In this document: positions 22,949 through 32,980 of the stretch, piece by piece
Layout of the letters: each line of letters opens with the position of its first letter
Position numbering within the stretch: the first letter of the stretch is position 1
Assembly (NCBI GenBank): GCA_026874595.1
Contig: CM049311.1
Coordinates: forward strand, 64,645,953-64,709,952
DNA: 64,000 nt
Source: Sipunculus nudus
Taxonomy: Eukaryota > Annelida > Sipuncula > Golfingiida > Sipunculidae
Direction: 5' to 3'
Translations under genes and position numbers: made by a program
Notes under the pieces: model-generated
What the model saw: the letters and a program-made list of their open reading frames with translations, nothing else
What the model was told of the DNA's origin: nothing
The model's database searches: none

Positions 22949-22972
22949 CAATTATGTTTACGTAATAAAACC

Positions 22973-23447
22973 AGTTTATAATCACTCTTTTAATATAATT
23001 TCTATTGTCACTCACACTGTAACATCAGAAAATTGCACATTATGTTAACAAGAAAAATGACAAACATATCTGTAAAAAATCTGCATTTTTTATACATAGA
23101 ATTCAACATAAAACAAATCATTTAATACAATAAAGCAGACCTGTGGCCAATTCTGAACTGAATTGGAACTGAAAGGAAAATCATATGCACTGAAATTGAA
23201 CTGACAAAAATAAGAATGAAATTATTTGGAATTAATGAGTGAACTTGCCAAGATGGGATAAATTTACAAACTACCAGTAATGTTCCATTTTACAAAAGTG
23301 TAGCTCCATCTCTTAATCATAAAAAGTACTGATTAAGAACTGAACTGGAATGGGAGAATCTGGATTGACCCAAAGTCTTATGTACATCATTCAGTTAAGA
23401 AATGGCATGCCTTTGTTGAAAGGTTTCACATGGACTAGAATACATAA
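22973..23447. other. AT-rich interval, nothing recognised
   Basis: Unique-looking AT-rich sequence between the DIRS and the right-hand nested stack. 'actagaataca' at about 23434 echoes the E3 3' tip that follows. Confidence 0.5.
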
Positions 23448-24627
23448 CTGGAATACGGGTAGTCAACAAGTGACGTGTATCCGCCAAAATCAGAGTGGAA
23501 TGGGTGAAGTGAGGCATGGATTGAGTGACAAGGGGAAATAGAGTGAGGTGTGTTGCATATTAGCATGGATGTCTGCAGCTGAAATGTGTATGTAGGTGGC
23601 GCCGCCTGCCAAAAAAATCAAGAAAGCTAACCAAGATGTATGAACACGCAAAATTTTAGGCAGATAAGTCAAACCACTACTGAGATATGAGTGATTTAGC
23701 CCACGGCAGACAAACAGACAGACGCTGTGCAAAAATGGTTGCAGGTGGCCCCTCCATTTTTGTGTATGATAAAGAGCTATGTGAGATCTATACACATGCA
23801 ACATTTTGGCCCAATCAGTCAAACAGTTCCTGAGATATGAGCTTGGATGTCTGCAGCGTAAACTAAAATGTAGGTGGTGCCACCTGTCATAAAATCAAGA
23901 AAGTTGTATATATCTGCAAAATTTTAGGCAGATATGTCAAACCACTGCCAAGTTATGAGTGATTTTATCCCACAGCAGACAAACAGATGGACGCTGTGCA
24001 AAAATGGTTGCAGATGGCCCATCCAGTTTTGCATATGATAAAGAGCTATGTGAGATCTATACACATGCAAAATATTGGCCTAATCGGTCAAACTGTTCCC
24101 GAGATATGAGCTTGGATGTTGCAGCATAAACTAGAAGTAGGTGGCGCCACCTGTCATAAAATCAAAAAAGCTGTTCCGGATGTATAAACCTGCAAATTTT
24201 TGGCAGATATGAGAAACCACTGTCGATATATGAGTAATTTTATCCCAAGGCAGACAAACAGACGGACACTGTGCAAAAATTGTTTCAGGGGGCGCAACCA
24301 ATTTTGCGTATGGTAAAGAGCTATGGGAGATCTATACACATGCAAATTTTCAGGAAGATACGTCAAACCAGTCCAGAGATATAAGCATAGATGTCTGCAG
24401 CGTGAACATGAATGTAGGTGGTGCCACCTGTCATAAAATCAAGAAAGCTACCCAGGATGTATACGCATGCCAAATTTCAGGTGAATTAGTCAAACCACTG
24501 CGGAGATATGAGTGATTTTAACCCAAGGCAGACAAACAGGTGGACACTGTGCAAACATGGTTGCAGGTGGCACCACCATTTTTAGCTCAGCTGACTGAAA
24601 GTCATCTGAGCTATAGCGATCACTCTT

Positions 24628-24670
24628 TGTCCGTCGTCCGTCTGTCTGTCTGTCCGTCTGTCCGTCCGTT
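24628..24670 (+). repeat. CCGTCTGT-type microsatellite of E2
   Basis: 'gtccgtcgtccgtctgtctg' repeats immediately downstream of the E2 5' hairpin; counterpart of 13743-13806. Confidence 0.8.
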
Positions 24671-24679
24671 AACCAGGCA

Positions 24680-26562
24680 CAAATCGTAACCGCTGGACCT
24701 AGAACCTTGTAACTTAGGATTCTGAGAGGTCCATAAAAAATCTCCTTGGAAACCAGAAATTAGGTCTCTGTTACCCATATCCTTCGAGCTATGTGGCCCC
24801 AAAGTACCCCCCAGAAAAGTCAAAAATTTCATACAAAAACTTCAATATCTCATTAACTACTTGACTGATGGTCATGATTTTTGGCATACATATTGATCAT
24901 GAGATGTTACATCACTTCCTGCAGACTGGTGGCGCCACCTGTATTTTTCGATTTTTTACGAATTTTTTTCGCTATTTTTGAGACCTTTAAAAATGTGAAC
25001 ATCTGTTAACAAGGCACAAATCATAAAGACTGGACTTAGAATCTTAATTCTTGACACACTGAGAGGTCCATGAAAAATCTCCTTGGAAACCAGAAATTAG
25101 GTCTCTGTTACCCATATCCTTTGAGCTATCGGGCCCCAAAGTACCCCCCAGAATAGTAAAAAATTTCATACAAAAACTTCAATATCTCAATAACTACATC
25201 ACTGATGGTCTTCATTTTTGGCATACATATTGATCATGAGATGTTCAATCAGTTCCTGCAGACTGGTGGCGCCACCTGTACTGTTTGATTTTTTACGATT
25301 TTTTCCTCTATTTTTGAGACCTTTGAGGATGCTGTCATCTGTTAGCGTGGCACAAATCGTAATGACTGGACCTAGAATCTTCATTTTCGACACACTGAGA
25401 GACCTATGAAAAGTCTCCATGGAAACCAGAAATTAGGTCTCTGTTACCCATATCCTTCGAGCTATGGGGCCCAAAATTACCCCCCAGATCATGAGATGTT
25501 TCATCAGTTTGTGCAGACTGGTGGCGCCACCTGTATTTTTCAATGTTCACGAATTGTTTTCTCCATTTTTAGACTTTTAAGGATGTAGTAATCTGTCAAC
25601 AGGGTACAAATCGTAACGACTGGACCTAGAATCTTCGTTCTTGACACACAGCGAGACCCATGATAAGTCTCCATGGAAACCTGAAATTTGGTCTCTGTTA
25701 CCCATATCCTTTGAGCTATGGCACTCCAAAGTACAGCTCAGAATAATGGAAAATTTGATACAAAAGCTAAAGTATTTGAACAACTAATGCAGAGATAACC
25801 ATAATTGTTTGCATGGATATTGATCATGGAGTGTTTCATAAGTTTCTGCAGACTGGTGGCACCACCTGTATTTGTTCGGTTTTTTTTACGAAATTTTTCT
25901 GTATTTTTGAGACCTTTAAAGATATGAACATCTGTTAACAGGGCACAAATCATAAAAACTGGACCAAGAATCTTCATTCTTGACACACAGGGAGACCCAT
26001 GAAAAGTCTCCATGGAAACTTGAAATTAGGTCTCTGTTACCCATATTCTTTAAGCTGTATGGGTCCAAAATACCCCCCCCCCCATGAATAATGGAAAATT
26101 TGATACAAAAACTGCAGTATTTCAATAACTACAACACTGATGGTCATGATTTTCGGCATACATATTGATCATGAGCTGTTCCATCAGTTTCTGCAGACTG
26201 GGTGTGCCACCTCTATTTTTTTTTCAAATTTTTACGAATTTTTTTCTTTTTTTTGAGACCTTTAAAGATGTGGTTATCTGTCAACAGGGTACAAATCGCA
26301 ACAACTGGACCTAGAATCTTCATTCTTGTCATGCAAGGAGGCCCATGAAAGGTGCCTGTGGAAACTTGAAATTAGTTCTCTGTTACCCATATCCTTCAAG
26401 CTATAGGACTCTGAAGTATCCCTCAGAATAATGGACAATTTGATACAAAAACTGAAGTATCTGAACAACTAATGCAGAGATCACCATGATTTTTTGCATG
26501 GATATTGACCATTAAGTGTTTTTTTATTAGTTTCTGCAGACTGGTGGAGCAACCTGGATTTT
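24680..26562 (+). repeat. Q-unit tandem array of E2
   Basis: Five to six units of about 335 bp, with boxes near 24930, 25267, 25524, 25857 and 26200. One unit between 25267 and 25524 is about 80 bp short. A C-run at 26073-26083 lies in the 'taccccccag' segment common to all units. Confidence 0.78.
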
Positions 26563-27734
26563 TGTATCCGCCAAAACGAAGTTTTGCGGATACTATGTTT
26601 CTGACCGAGTTCCTCCGCCGTGGCGGCGTTCGTTTCCAGAGAGCTCCTCGGAGACTAATGGACCGATTTTTCCCAAACTTACACCTATTATCGGGTCACA
26701 TGTGAACTGGTGCCTAACCAATTTGCATTGACCTCTGACCTTTCCTCTCTATCCAGTGTCCATTTGTGGGTCTGTTTCCACTCATAAACCCTCATATCTC
26801 GGGAACCGTTTGACCAATCAGGAAATAAAATTGATACAAATGTAGACCTTGGATTGCTTTATAACATACACAAAAAATGGTGGCGCCACCTGTAACCATG
26901 TTTGCACAGTGTCCATCTGTTCATCTGCCTTGGGTTAAAATCACTAATATCTCTGCAGTGAATTGACTAATTCACCTGAAATTTGTCATGTGTATACATC
27001 CAGGATAGCTTTCTTGATTTTATGACAGGTGGCGCCACCTACGTTCACGTTCACGCTGATGACATCCAAGCTTATATCTCGGGAACCGTTTGACCGATCA
27101 GGAAATAAAATTTATACAAATGTAGCCCTTTGATAGCTCTGTAACATACACAAAAAATGGTGGCGCCACCTGTAACAATGTTTGCACAGCGTCTGTCTGT
27201 TAGTCTGCCGTGGCCTAAAATTACTCATTTCTCTGTAGTGGTTCGACATAACTGCCTAAAATTTTGCAGGTTTATACATCCTGGACAGCTTTCTTGATTT
27301 TATGACAGGTGGCGCCACCTACATTCTAGTTAACGCTGGACACATCCAAGCTCATATCTCAGGAACCATTTGACCGATTGGGCCAAAATTGTGCATGTGT
27401 TTAGATCTCACATAGGTCTTTATCATACACAAAACTGGAGGGGTTACCTGCAAAGATTTTTGCACAGTGTTTGTCTGTTTGTCTGCCATGGGCAAAAATC
27501 GCTCATATACATGTAGTGGTTTGACTTTTCTGCCTAAAATTTTGCAGGTGTATACAACTTGGACAGATTTCTGGATTTGTGGTAGGTGGCACAACCTACA
27601 TACACATTTAGGCTGCAGACATCCATGCTAATATGCAACATACCTCACTCTATTTCCCCTTGCCACTCAATCCATGCCTCACTATCCGATTTTGGCAGAT
27701 ACATGTAGTCACTTGTCGGTTACCCGTATTCTAG
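26563..27734 (+). mobile_element. Inner E3 element nested in E2 (right stack)
   Basis: The perfect stem GTATCCGCCAAAAC-GAA-GTTTTGCGGATAC is at 26564-26593. P units carry boxes at about 26880, 27029, 27162 and 27308. The 3' side has TTTTGGCAGATAC (27690-27702), CACTTGT and TATTCTAG, ending at 27734. The flanking T-runs belong to the host Q unit, and the insertion lies 8-9 bp after GGTGGAGCAACC. There is no coding sequence; it would need an autonomous partner. Confidence 0.78.
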
Positions 27735-28229
27735 TTTTTAAAAGTTTACACATTTTTCTCTATTTTTGAGATATATAAATACAGACTAAATCTTGGCCTG
27801 TTGGTTAATCTGTTTGATGCTTCAGTTGAATGGGTATATACTACCATTCTGGTGATAAAATTTCCTTTTGCGAATCTCTTCCCAGTCAGCTGAGCGTCAT
27901 GACCCATGGGTCACTTGTTTATGTATGTTATTAAGCTATCCAAGGGCTACATTTGTACAAAATGTTTTTCCTGATCGGTCAAACGGTTCCCGAGATATGT
28001 GGGTTTATGTGTGGAAACAGATGCACAAATGGACGCTAGGCAGAGAAGAAAGGTCAGAGGTCAAAACAAAATAGGGGCGCAGCCGTTCACATGTGACCTA
28101 AACATAATCCTGGGTTTCCTAAAAATCTACCCAGCGGTTAGGGAGATGTTCTCCCGACACCTACGCATCGGCGGTGGCGGTGGTGGGCTGAAAACATAGT
28201 ATCCGCAAAACTCTGTTTTGGCGGATACA

Positions 28230-29127
28230 ATCACATCATATGGACTGGAGTAATGATAAATCTTTTTGGACATCACCTATGACAGCTAATCAATTTAAAT
28301 GGGCCATTAAACCCAGACTGAAAGGAATGAACTAAAAAAAAAAAACACACACACACACATGGTAACCAGCTGCACAGTAATCCATATCTGAAAACCAGTA
28401 GGACTAATGTAAATGTGGCATCAGATTTTGTTTACAGAACTCTTATTTCAGAGTCAAGTGTAAACAGGTTTTAGAAAACTACTTAAATATATGTGCCAAA
28501 TTTCTCATCATACAAATTTAACAATAAACTTCTACTCTTGGGCCTGGGTTTCAAAAATGAGATACAATAATAGTAACAAGACAACAAATATAACAAATAT
28601 ATCATTTTTCCTACCACTAAAATGTGCATTCTACAAAACTGAAAAAAGATAAAATCACAATAAATAATTTGAATACATGAATATATACTACACTCAGGTG
28701 TATATTTCTTCAAAGTGTAATTTGGCGTTTGAAAATTAGGTAATTTAACTGTTACAGCAATTACTCATTTGTTAATCAGCACTTTGCAATGTTCATGCTT
28801 GAAAGGATTTCTTTTTGCAAGTTAGTTGTTAATTCCAAGTACTACTGAACAGTACTACACTAAAGTATAACTTTTACTATCTACTTTTGTAAACTGGTAG
28901 TGGTAGCTTTTTATAAAATATAAATTTGAGATTTTCCTGAAAGGACATCTCTCTTGAATTTTCTTTGTTACAATAAATGACAACTAGATCATACAAATGT
29001 ACAATTGCAGTATTACTGTTAATGGAAAGAACTATGACTTTGCAGTTCCTGCTATTCACATTATTTTTCTATTTTTGCTTTTGAGACAGCATCCTCTTCA
29101 CTTCCTGATTTTTCTCTGCAATGGCTT
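28230..29127. other. AT-rich region downstream of the dehydrogenase exon
   Basis: Contains an A-run and (AC)n tract at about 28334-28360. It probably includes the 3' untranslated region of the minus-strand gene that ends at 29128, but no clear poly(A) signal was settled on. No other gene is recognised. Confidence 0.45.
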
Positions 29128-30198
29128 CTATGAAGCTTGTGGTTTGTACTTTGAAGTTTTCTTTATGTGACCTGCTTCTATCATGCTGTAACACATATCA
29201 ATAATGGTCTTCTCCAGTGGAATCGGTCTCACGCCCAATACATTAACAAGCCTGCTGTTGTCCATGATGGTTTCTTTATTAATGATTGGGACAATGACTC
29301 TTAAAGTTTTGTCAAAAAGGCTTGCAACACGGATCATGAACTTTGGTGCAATCTTGGTAGGAATATTATATCCCTGAGGCCGAAATTCCTTTTGGACAAT
29401 TTCAGCGATTTGATGCATCCACAGGCATCCGTTAGAAACAATATGTCTGTGTCCTGCTGCCTCAGGAACGTTCATGGCATTAACATGGGCAGCAGCCACA
29501 TCACGGACATCACAGATGGCAAAACTCAGCTTCGGCAACAAAGGCATCTCATGCTGCATCAAACGTTTGGGTACTTCCATGCTGGTTGTGAAAGTCCCGC
29601 ACATTACTGGACCCATCACATAACCTGGATTTATCACTGCTAGTTCAAACTTTTCTCCTTGATCTAATTCTTCTACAAATTTCCATGCAGCTCTTTCGGC
29701 TTTAGCTTTACTTCTGATATATGCAGTATTACTCATATCGTTTTCATCAGTCCAATCCTGTTCAGTGAACACCTTCCCATCATGCCCTCCTGTGTACGCT
29801 ACTGATGCTACAGAACTGGTTAGTACAACTCTCTTGACTGTCCCAGCAGCTTTGCAAGCTCTCAACACTGACAAAGTTCCTTCTACGGCTGGTTTGATCA
29901 GTTCCTCATCAGACTTGGGATTTGCGGCTGGAAATGGACTTGCCACATGCATTACATAATGACATCCCTGTACTGCTGGTAACCATGAATCTGGTTTCAT
30001 CAAATCCGCCTCAACCAGCTCCAGTGACTCCTTGGCCTCTGGACACAACTCTTGCAGAGGTTTGACTTTCTTCTCATTCTTGAGGCTTCGCACAGTACCT
30101 CGAACATTATACCCTCCTTGTAGTAACTGTTTCACAACATGTGTTGCAATGTAACCTGATGCACCTGTCACTAAGACCTTCCCACTTCCTGATGCCAT
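29128..30198 (-). CDS. Extended short-chain dehydrogenase/reductase, DFR/aldehyde-reductase-like
   Basis: A 356-residue NAD(P)H-dependent oxidoreductase, probably cytosolic, encoded without interruption. The Rossmann motif is VLVTGASGYIATHVVKQLL at residues 8-26, with Ala where the family often has a third Gly. 'MHVASPF', 'LTSSVAS' (catalytic Ser) and 'TAYIRSKAKAERAAW' (Tyr-x-x-x-Lys) follow. The C-terminal substrate domain includes 'AVINPGYVMGPV' and 'ICDVRDVAAAHVNAM'. The length suits dihydroflavonol-4-reductase / yeast-type aldehyde reductase relatives; the true substrate is unknown. The ATG at 30198 was chosen over an upstream Met because a splice acceptor ('tttatatttcag') ends at 30207, 8 nt before this ATG, so an upstream non-coding exon is expected. 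No signal peptide or membrane segment is seen. Confidence 0.93.
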   Translation of the reverse strand: MASGSGKVLVTGASGYIATHVVKQLLQGGYNVRGTVRSLKNEKKVKPLQELCPEAKESLELVEADLMKPDSWLPAVQGCHYVMHVASPFPAANPKSDEELIKPAVEGTLSVLRACKAAGTVKRVVLTSSVASVAYTGGHDGKVFTEQDWTDENDMSNTAYIRSKAKAERAAWKFVEELDQGEKFELAVINPGYVMGPVMCGTFTTSMEVPKRLMQHEMPLLPKLSFAICDVRDVAAAHVNAMNVPEAAGHRHIVSNGCLWMHQIAEIVQKEFRPQGYNIPTKIAPKFMIRVASLFDKTLRVIVPIINKETIMDNSRLVNVLGVRPIPLEKTIIDMCYSMIEAGHIKKTSKYKPQAS

Positions 30199-30230
30199 TA
30201 TAGTACCTGAAATATAAATACAAACACATT
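30199..30230 (-). other. Splice acceptor and short 5' UTR of the dehydrogenase exon
   Basis: The minus strand reads 'tgtatttatatttcag' then 'gtactata' and ATG. The AG occupies 30208-30207, so the exon starts at 30206. The upstream exon could not be placed. Confidence 0.65.
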
Positions 30231-31530
30231 TAAAAAATATAGACCATTTATTACAAGACAAGACCCTTATAATAAATACAGACCATTTAAATTAAGACAG
30301 TCCTTTTAAAAGAATACAGCCTGGTTTACAAATACAAACACTTTAAATATACAGTAAAACCTCAGTGTGTCAAAGTCAAAGGGACTGGTGAAATTACTTC
30401 GACTCAAGCGGAGTTCGAGACAACCGGTATATTCATTATATTCAACCTCCTTCAGCCTTGGTTATTATAGATAAATTCTGCACATGTATACGGCCGATGT
30501 TATATAGTTCTATCGAATGTTTGCGTGAAAGAACAACATAAATGTTTTGATTAATTTATTTATCAATAATAAAAAAGCATACAAGTTCCACAAAAAATAG
30601 GATTAGGTAAATAAAAAAGTGAAGCAGTAAAGCAGCATAAAATGCTCTACAGTAAATAAGAGTCAGTCTTAAAGGTGTCATCTGTTTCCTTATTTATAGA
30701 GTCCTTTATGTTTATCCTAGATACATCAAAGGTAAGGATTCCATTTTGTTTGGTTTATTAATAACTTCTCATTTCGAATTAATGCTTTGTTGGCGAGTGA
30801 AGAAAGGCATGATCATGAGTGACTTATTGGCCAAACAGGTAAACAATGAACCAGGGGTGTAAACTATTGGGCCTGATGCGTAAGATCCTAGATAATTATA
30901 TAACTGGTCATCACGGCCGTAGGTATGATTAATGGACCATGTACAACTGATATCCAAACATTAAAGTGGCATGACCTCATGTTGAGCGACAGAGCCATCA
31001 CCCTTGCCGGTATTAATTACGTATAACTGGTCATCACGGCAAAATCACGATTGACAGGTCGTGCACAACTGTTATCCAAACATTCAAGCAACATGACTTC
31101 CAAATACTAGCTTGGGACCAACAAAACACTTCGACACATCACGTTTTTCAATACATCCAAGTTTGACACAAAAGGGAGTTAAATTAGTAAGGTTTTGACT
31201 GCTTTTTGCAGGGACTCTGCTATTGACTTTGACACATGCGGGAATTGGACTTAACCTAGGTTGACACAAAAGGTTTCACTGTATATACATACTCTTTCTA
31301 TTACATACCCTTTAAAAGTATACAGATTCCTTATGTAAATGAATACAACCCTTGAGATAAATACATACCCTTTAATACACACAAACACTTTATATTTAGC
31401 CTTAAAAGGGACACAAACCCTTTAGAATTTAAATATCTGTTGAAAGGAATGGAGACCCTTAACACCAATAAAAACATTTAAAAGAATTTAGAACCTTTAC
31501 AAAAATACAGACCCTTAAAGTATATGCTAC
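30230..31530. repeat. Degenerate minisatellite (AATACAGACCCTTTA-like), split by a Tigger-like element
   Basis: Before 30350 and again from 31300 to 31530 the sequence repeats variants of 'aaatacagacccttta' about every 25-35 bp ('aatacatacccttta', 'aatacagacccttaa', 'aatacaaacacttta'). The two blocks are separated by the element at 30352-31281 and were probably continuous. Confidence 0.55.
30352..31281. mobile_element. Tigger/pogo-like non-autonomous element
   Basis: The left end CAGTAAAACCTCAGTGTGTC and the right end, inverted as CAGTGAAACCTTTTGTGTCA, match the CAGT.AAACCT pattern of Tigger termini. TA flanks both sides (30350-30351 and 31282-31283), as expected for the Tc1/mariner superfamily. 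At 930 bp it has no transposase ORF. An internal near-repeat, 'taactggtcatcacgg', occurs at about 30900 and 31024. Confidence 0.75.
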
Positions 31531-32980
31531 CCAACAGAAGATTCTGGATAAAGGGAAGTTTCCAATATGTACTAAAATAAATGTTCAAATTATTATTTTT
31601 TTTTATTTTTCATTTGTAAATGTACTCTTTACTTGATAATTTTACAATGTTTAATAAAAACAAATGAAATGAAATGAATGAGTCACATACCTCATGTGCT
31701 TTACATGAGGTTTTTTTCCATTTAAATGGTAATTCAATCATGTCGCATGAATATTGAAATGAGAAATCCTTTGAATTTATGCAAAAGAAGAAAGATTAAT
31801 TGTAATCAGAGCTTTTGCTCACTTGTGTATTACAATATTAACACACTGGGATTTAGGAAGCCTACTCAATGTGAACATAACTCAGTCCATAAATCAAGCT
31901 TTATCAGCTCCACTTTTCATCTGTATTGCACATGTAATAATTAAGACCCTGGTGGTTTCAGACAAGATTAGCTACAGTACATAATGAATGCACTGTACAG
32001 ACAGGGCAATTTATTGTAAGTTGTATATTTCAGACAGAAATCATTACAGACCTGACCAACTGATGTAAAAATCCCAGATAGCAGAGCAAATAGCTAGGGA
32101 TGGGGCTCTCCTGAGAACCCTCCACCTCACTTCAATGTTTACAAGGTCAACGTATTAACTATAAAGAGCGATGACATATGGTACTATGGTAGACTGGGTA
32201 ACCTATCTTTTGACTCCTAAAGGACTCATACATAAACAGTTACTTAATTGTGCCACAACTGATGATATACATCCCTTGCCAAAGTAATCTCTAGCTGACA
32301 GCTGGTATACCAATGTCAAGATAGTGTAAAATGTTAATAATAGCCAGCCTGCTTGGTTTCAATGAACATGCACATCAAATATTATATAAATATGCACTAA
32401 TTGCACTTTGACCAGTGATGTCCCAGAATAAGCCAGCTGTGATGATAACAGGGGAGTATCTGTTCTGTATGATGATACATGTATACATACAGGATCTCTG
32501 GTGGTGATTACTACGTGGATATTGAGTACACCAAGTGCATTGTACCAAATGTATGATTCAACACACTAAAGGATTTGTCTGGTCTGGACAAATATAATCA
32601 CACTCTGTATTGAATACCCTCTGCTGGACCTGGTTAGGCCTTCGTGTGTTTAATACACTGGCTTTTTCAAGCAGAAGCCTAAAATCAAGCTTTCACAGGC
32701 CCATAGTGGACATTCTAGTTTGCATGTACTATGACTATACAAGTAGATCAAGATTTTAATATTTAATAGTCTATTGAGTGCATGAGGTTTAAGGAAAAAG
32801 GGGGAAGAAAAAGGTCTTAGCTTAAATATTATGTATCTTATGCCATTTACCAAATGAAAGATTTGGCCCATCATTTGAAAAGAATGCCTGAAAACCCCTA
32901 AGGGGAGTAACTACAGCCTATACAGAATAAGTGGCCAATTGGCATGTTGTTCCGCTATCAACCAGTCTTTTTTATTAACA
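31531..32980. other. Interval with no gene recognised
   Basis: AT-rich DNA with ordinary short frames only. A small inverted repeat 'cctcatgtgctttacatgagg' lies at about 31691-31711. No exon or transposon end could be supported. Confidence 0.4.

Larger units (their letters stand above)
17691..22972 (-). mobile_element. DIRS-type tyrosine-recombinase retrotransposon, decayed
   Basis: The coding order on the minus strand is Gag (22684 down), RT, RNase H, downstream polyprotein region, tyrosine recombinase (to 18084). The ends are inverted repeats (17740-17870 and 22829-22948), and an internal complementary region lies at 17909-18024, all diagnostic of DIRS. AAAACC is found at both outer limits (17691-17696 and 22967-22972), and its complement lies at the junction inside the internal region, which marks the probable crossover core. 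There is no target duplication, as expected. The coding part is strikingly GC-rich against the AT-rich host. Stops, frameshifts and a deletion show this copy is dead. Confidence 0.93.
24584..27918 (+). mobile_element. E2 element nested in the right outer E3
   Basis: The 5' hairpin AGCTCAGCTGACT / AGTCATCTGAGCT starts at 24584, followed by 'ctctttgtccgtcgtccg' and a CTGT/CCGT microsatellite. The Q array runs to 26562. An inner E3 interrupts it, and after 27735 the rest runs to TCAGCTGAGC (about 27886), the hairpin 'tgacccatgggtca' (27900-27913) and CTTG. The 5' and 3' copies of GCTCAGCTGA are asymmetrically placed inverted repeats. It is inserted 5 bp after a box GGTGGCACCACC (24567-24578). 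Confidence 0.78.
23448..28229 (-). mobile_element. Outer E3 element (right stack), interrupted by E2
   Basis: On the minus strand it starts with the hairpin GTATCCGCCAAAAC / GTTTTGCGGATAC (28199-28228). E2 interrupts it between 27918 and 24584. It continues through P units and ends TTTTGGCGGATAC, ACGTCACTTGTTGACTACCC and TATTCCAG near 23448. Joining across E2 restores a normal P unit ('ccaccatttttt' + 'atgtatgtta' + 'agctatccaagggctac'). The inverse terminal motifs and the 3' CTTGT follow the layout of the other families. Confidence 0.72.

Noticed and set aside
10103-28229. One giant foldback transposon with 5-6 kb terminal repeats
   Set aside because: The left stack is inserted in an H1 element that resumes at 16019, while the right stack is flanked by other DNA. 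They fit separate or duplicated nested elements better than the two ends of one transposon.
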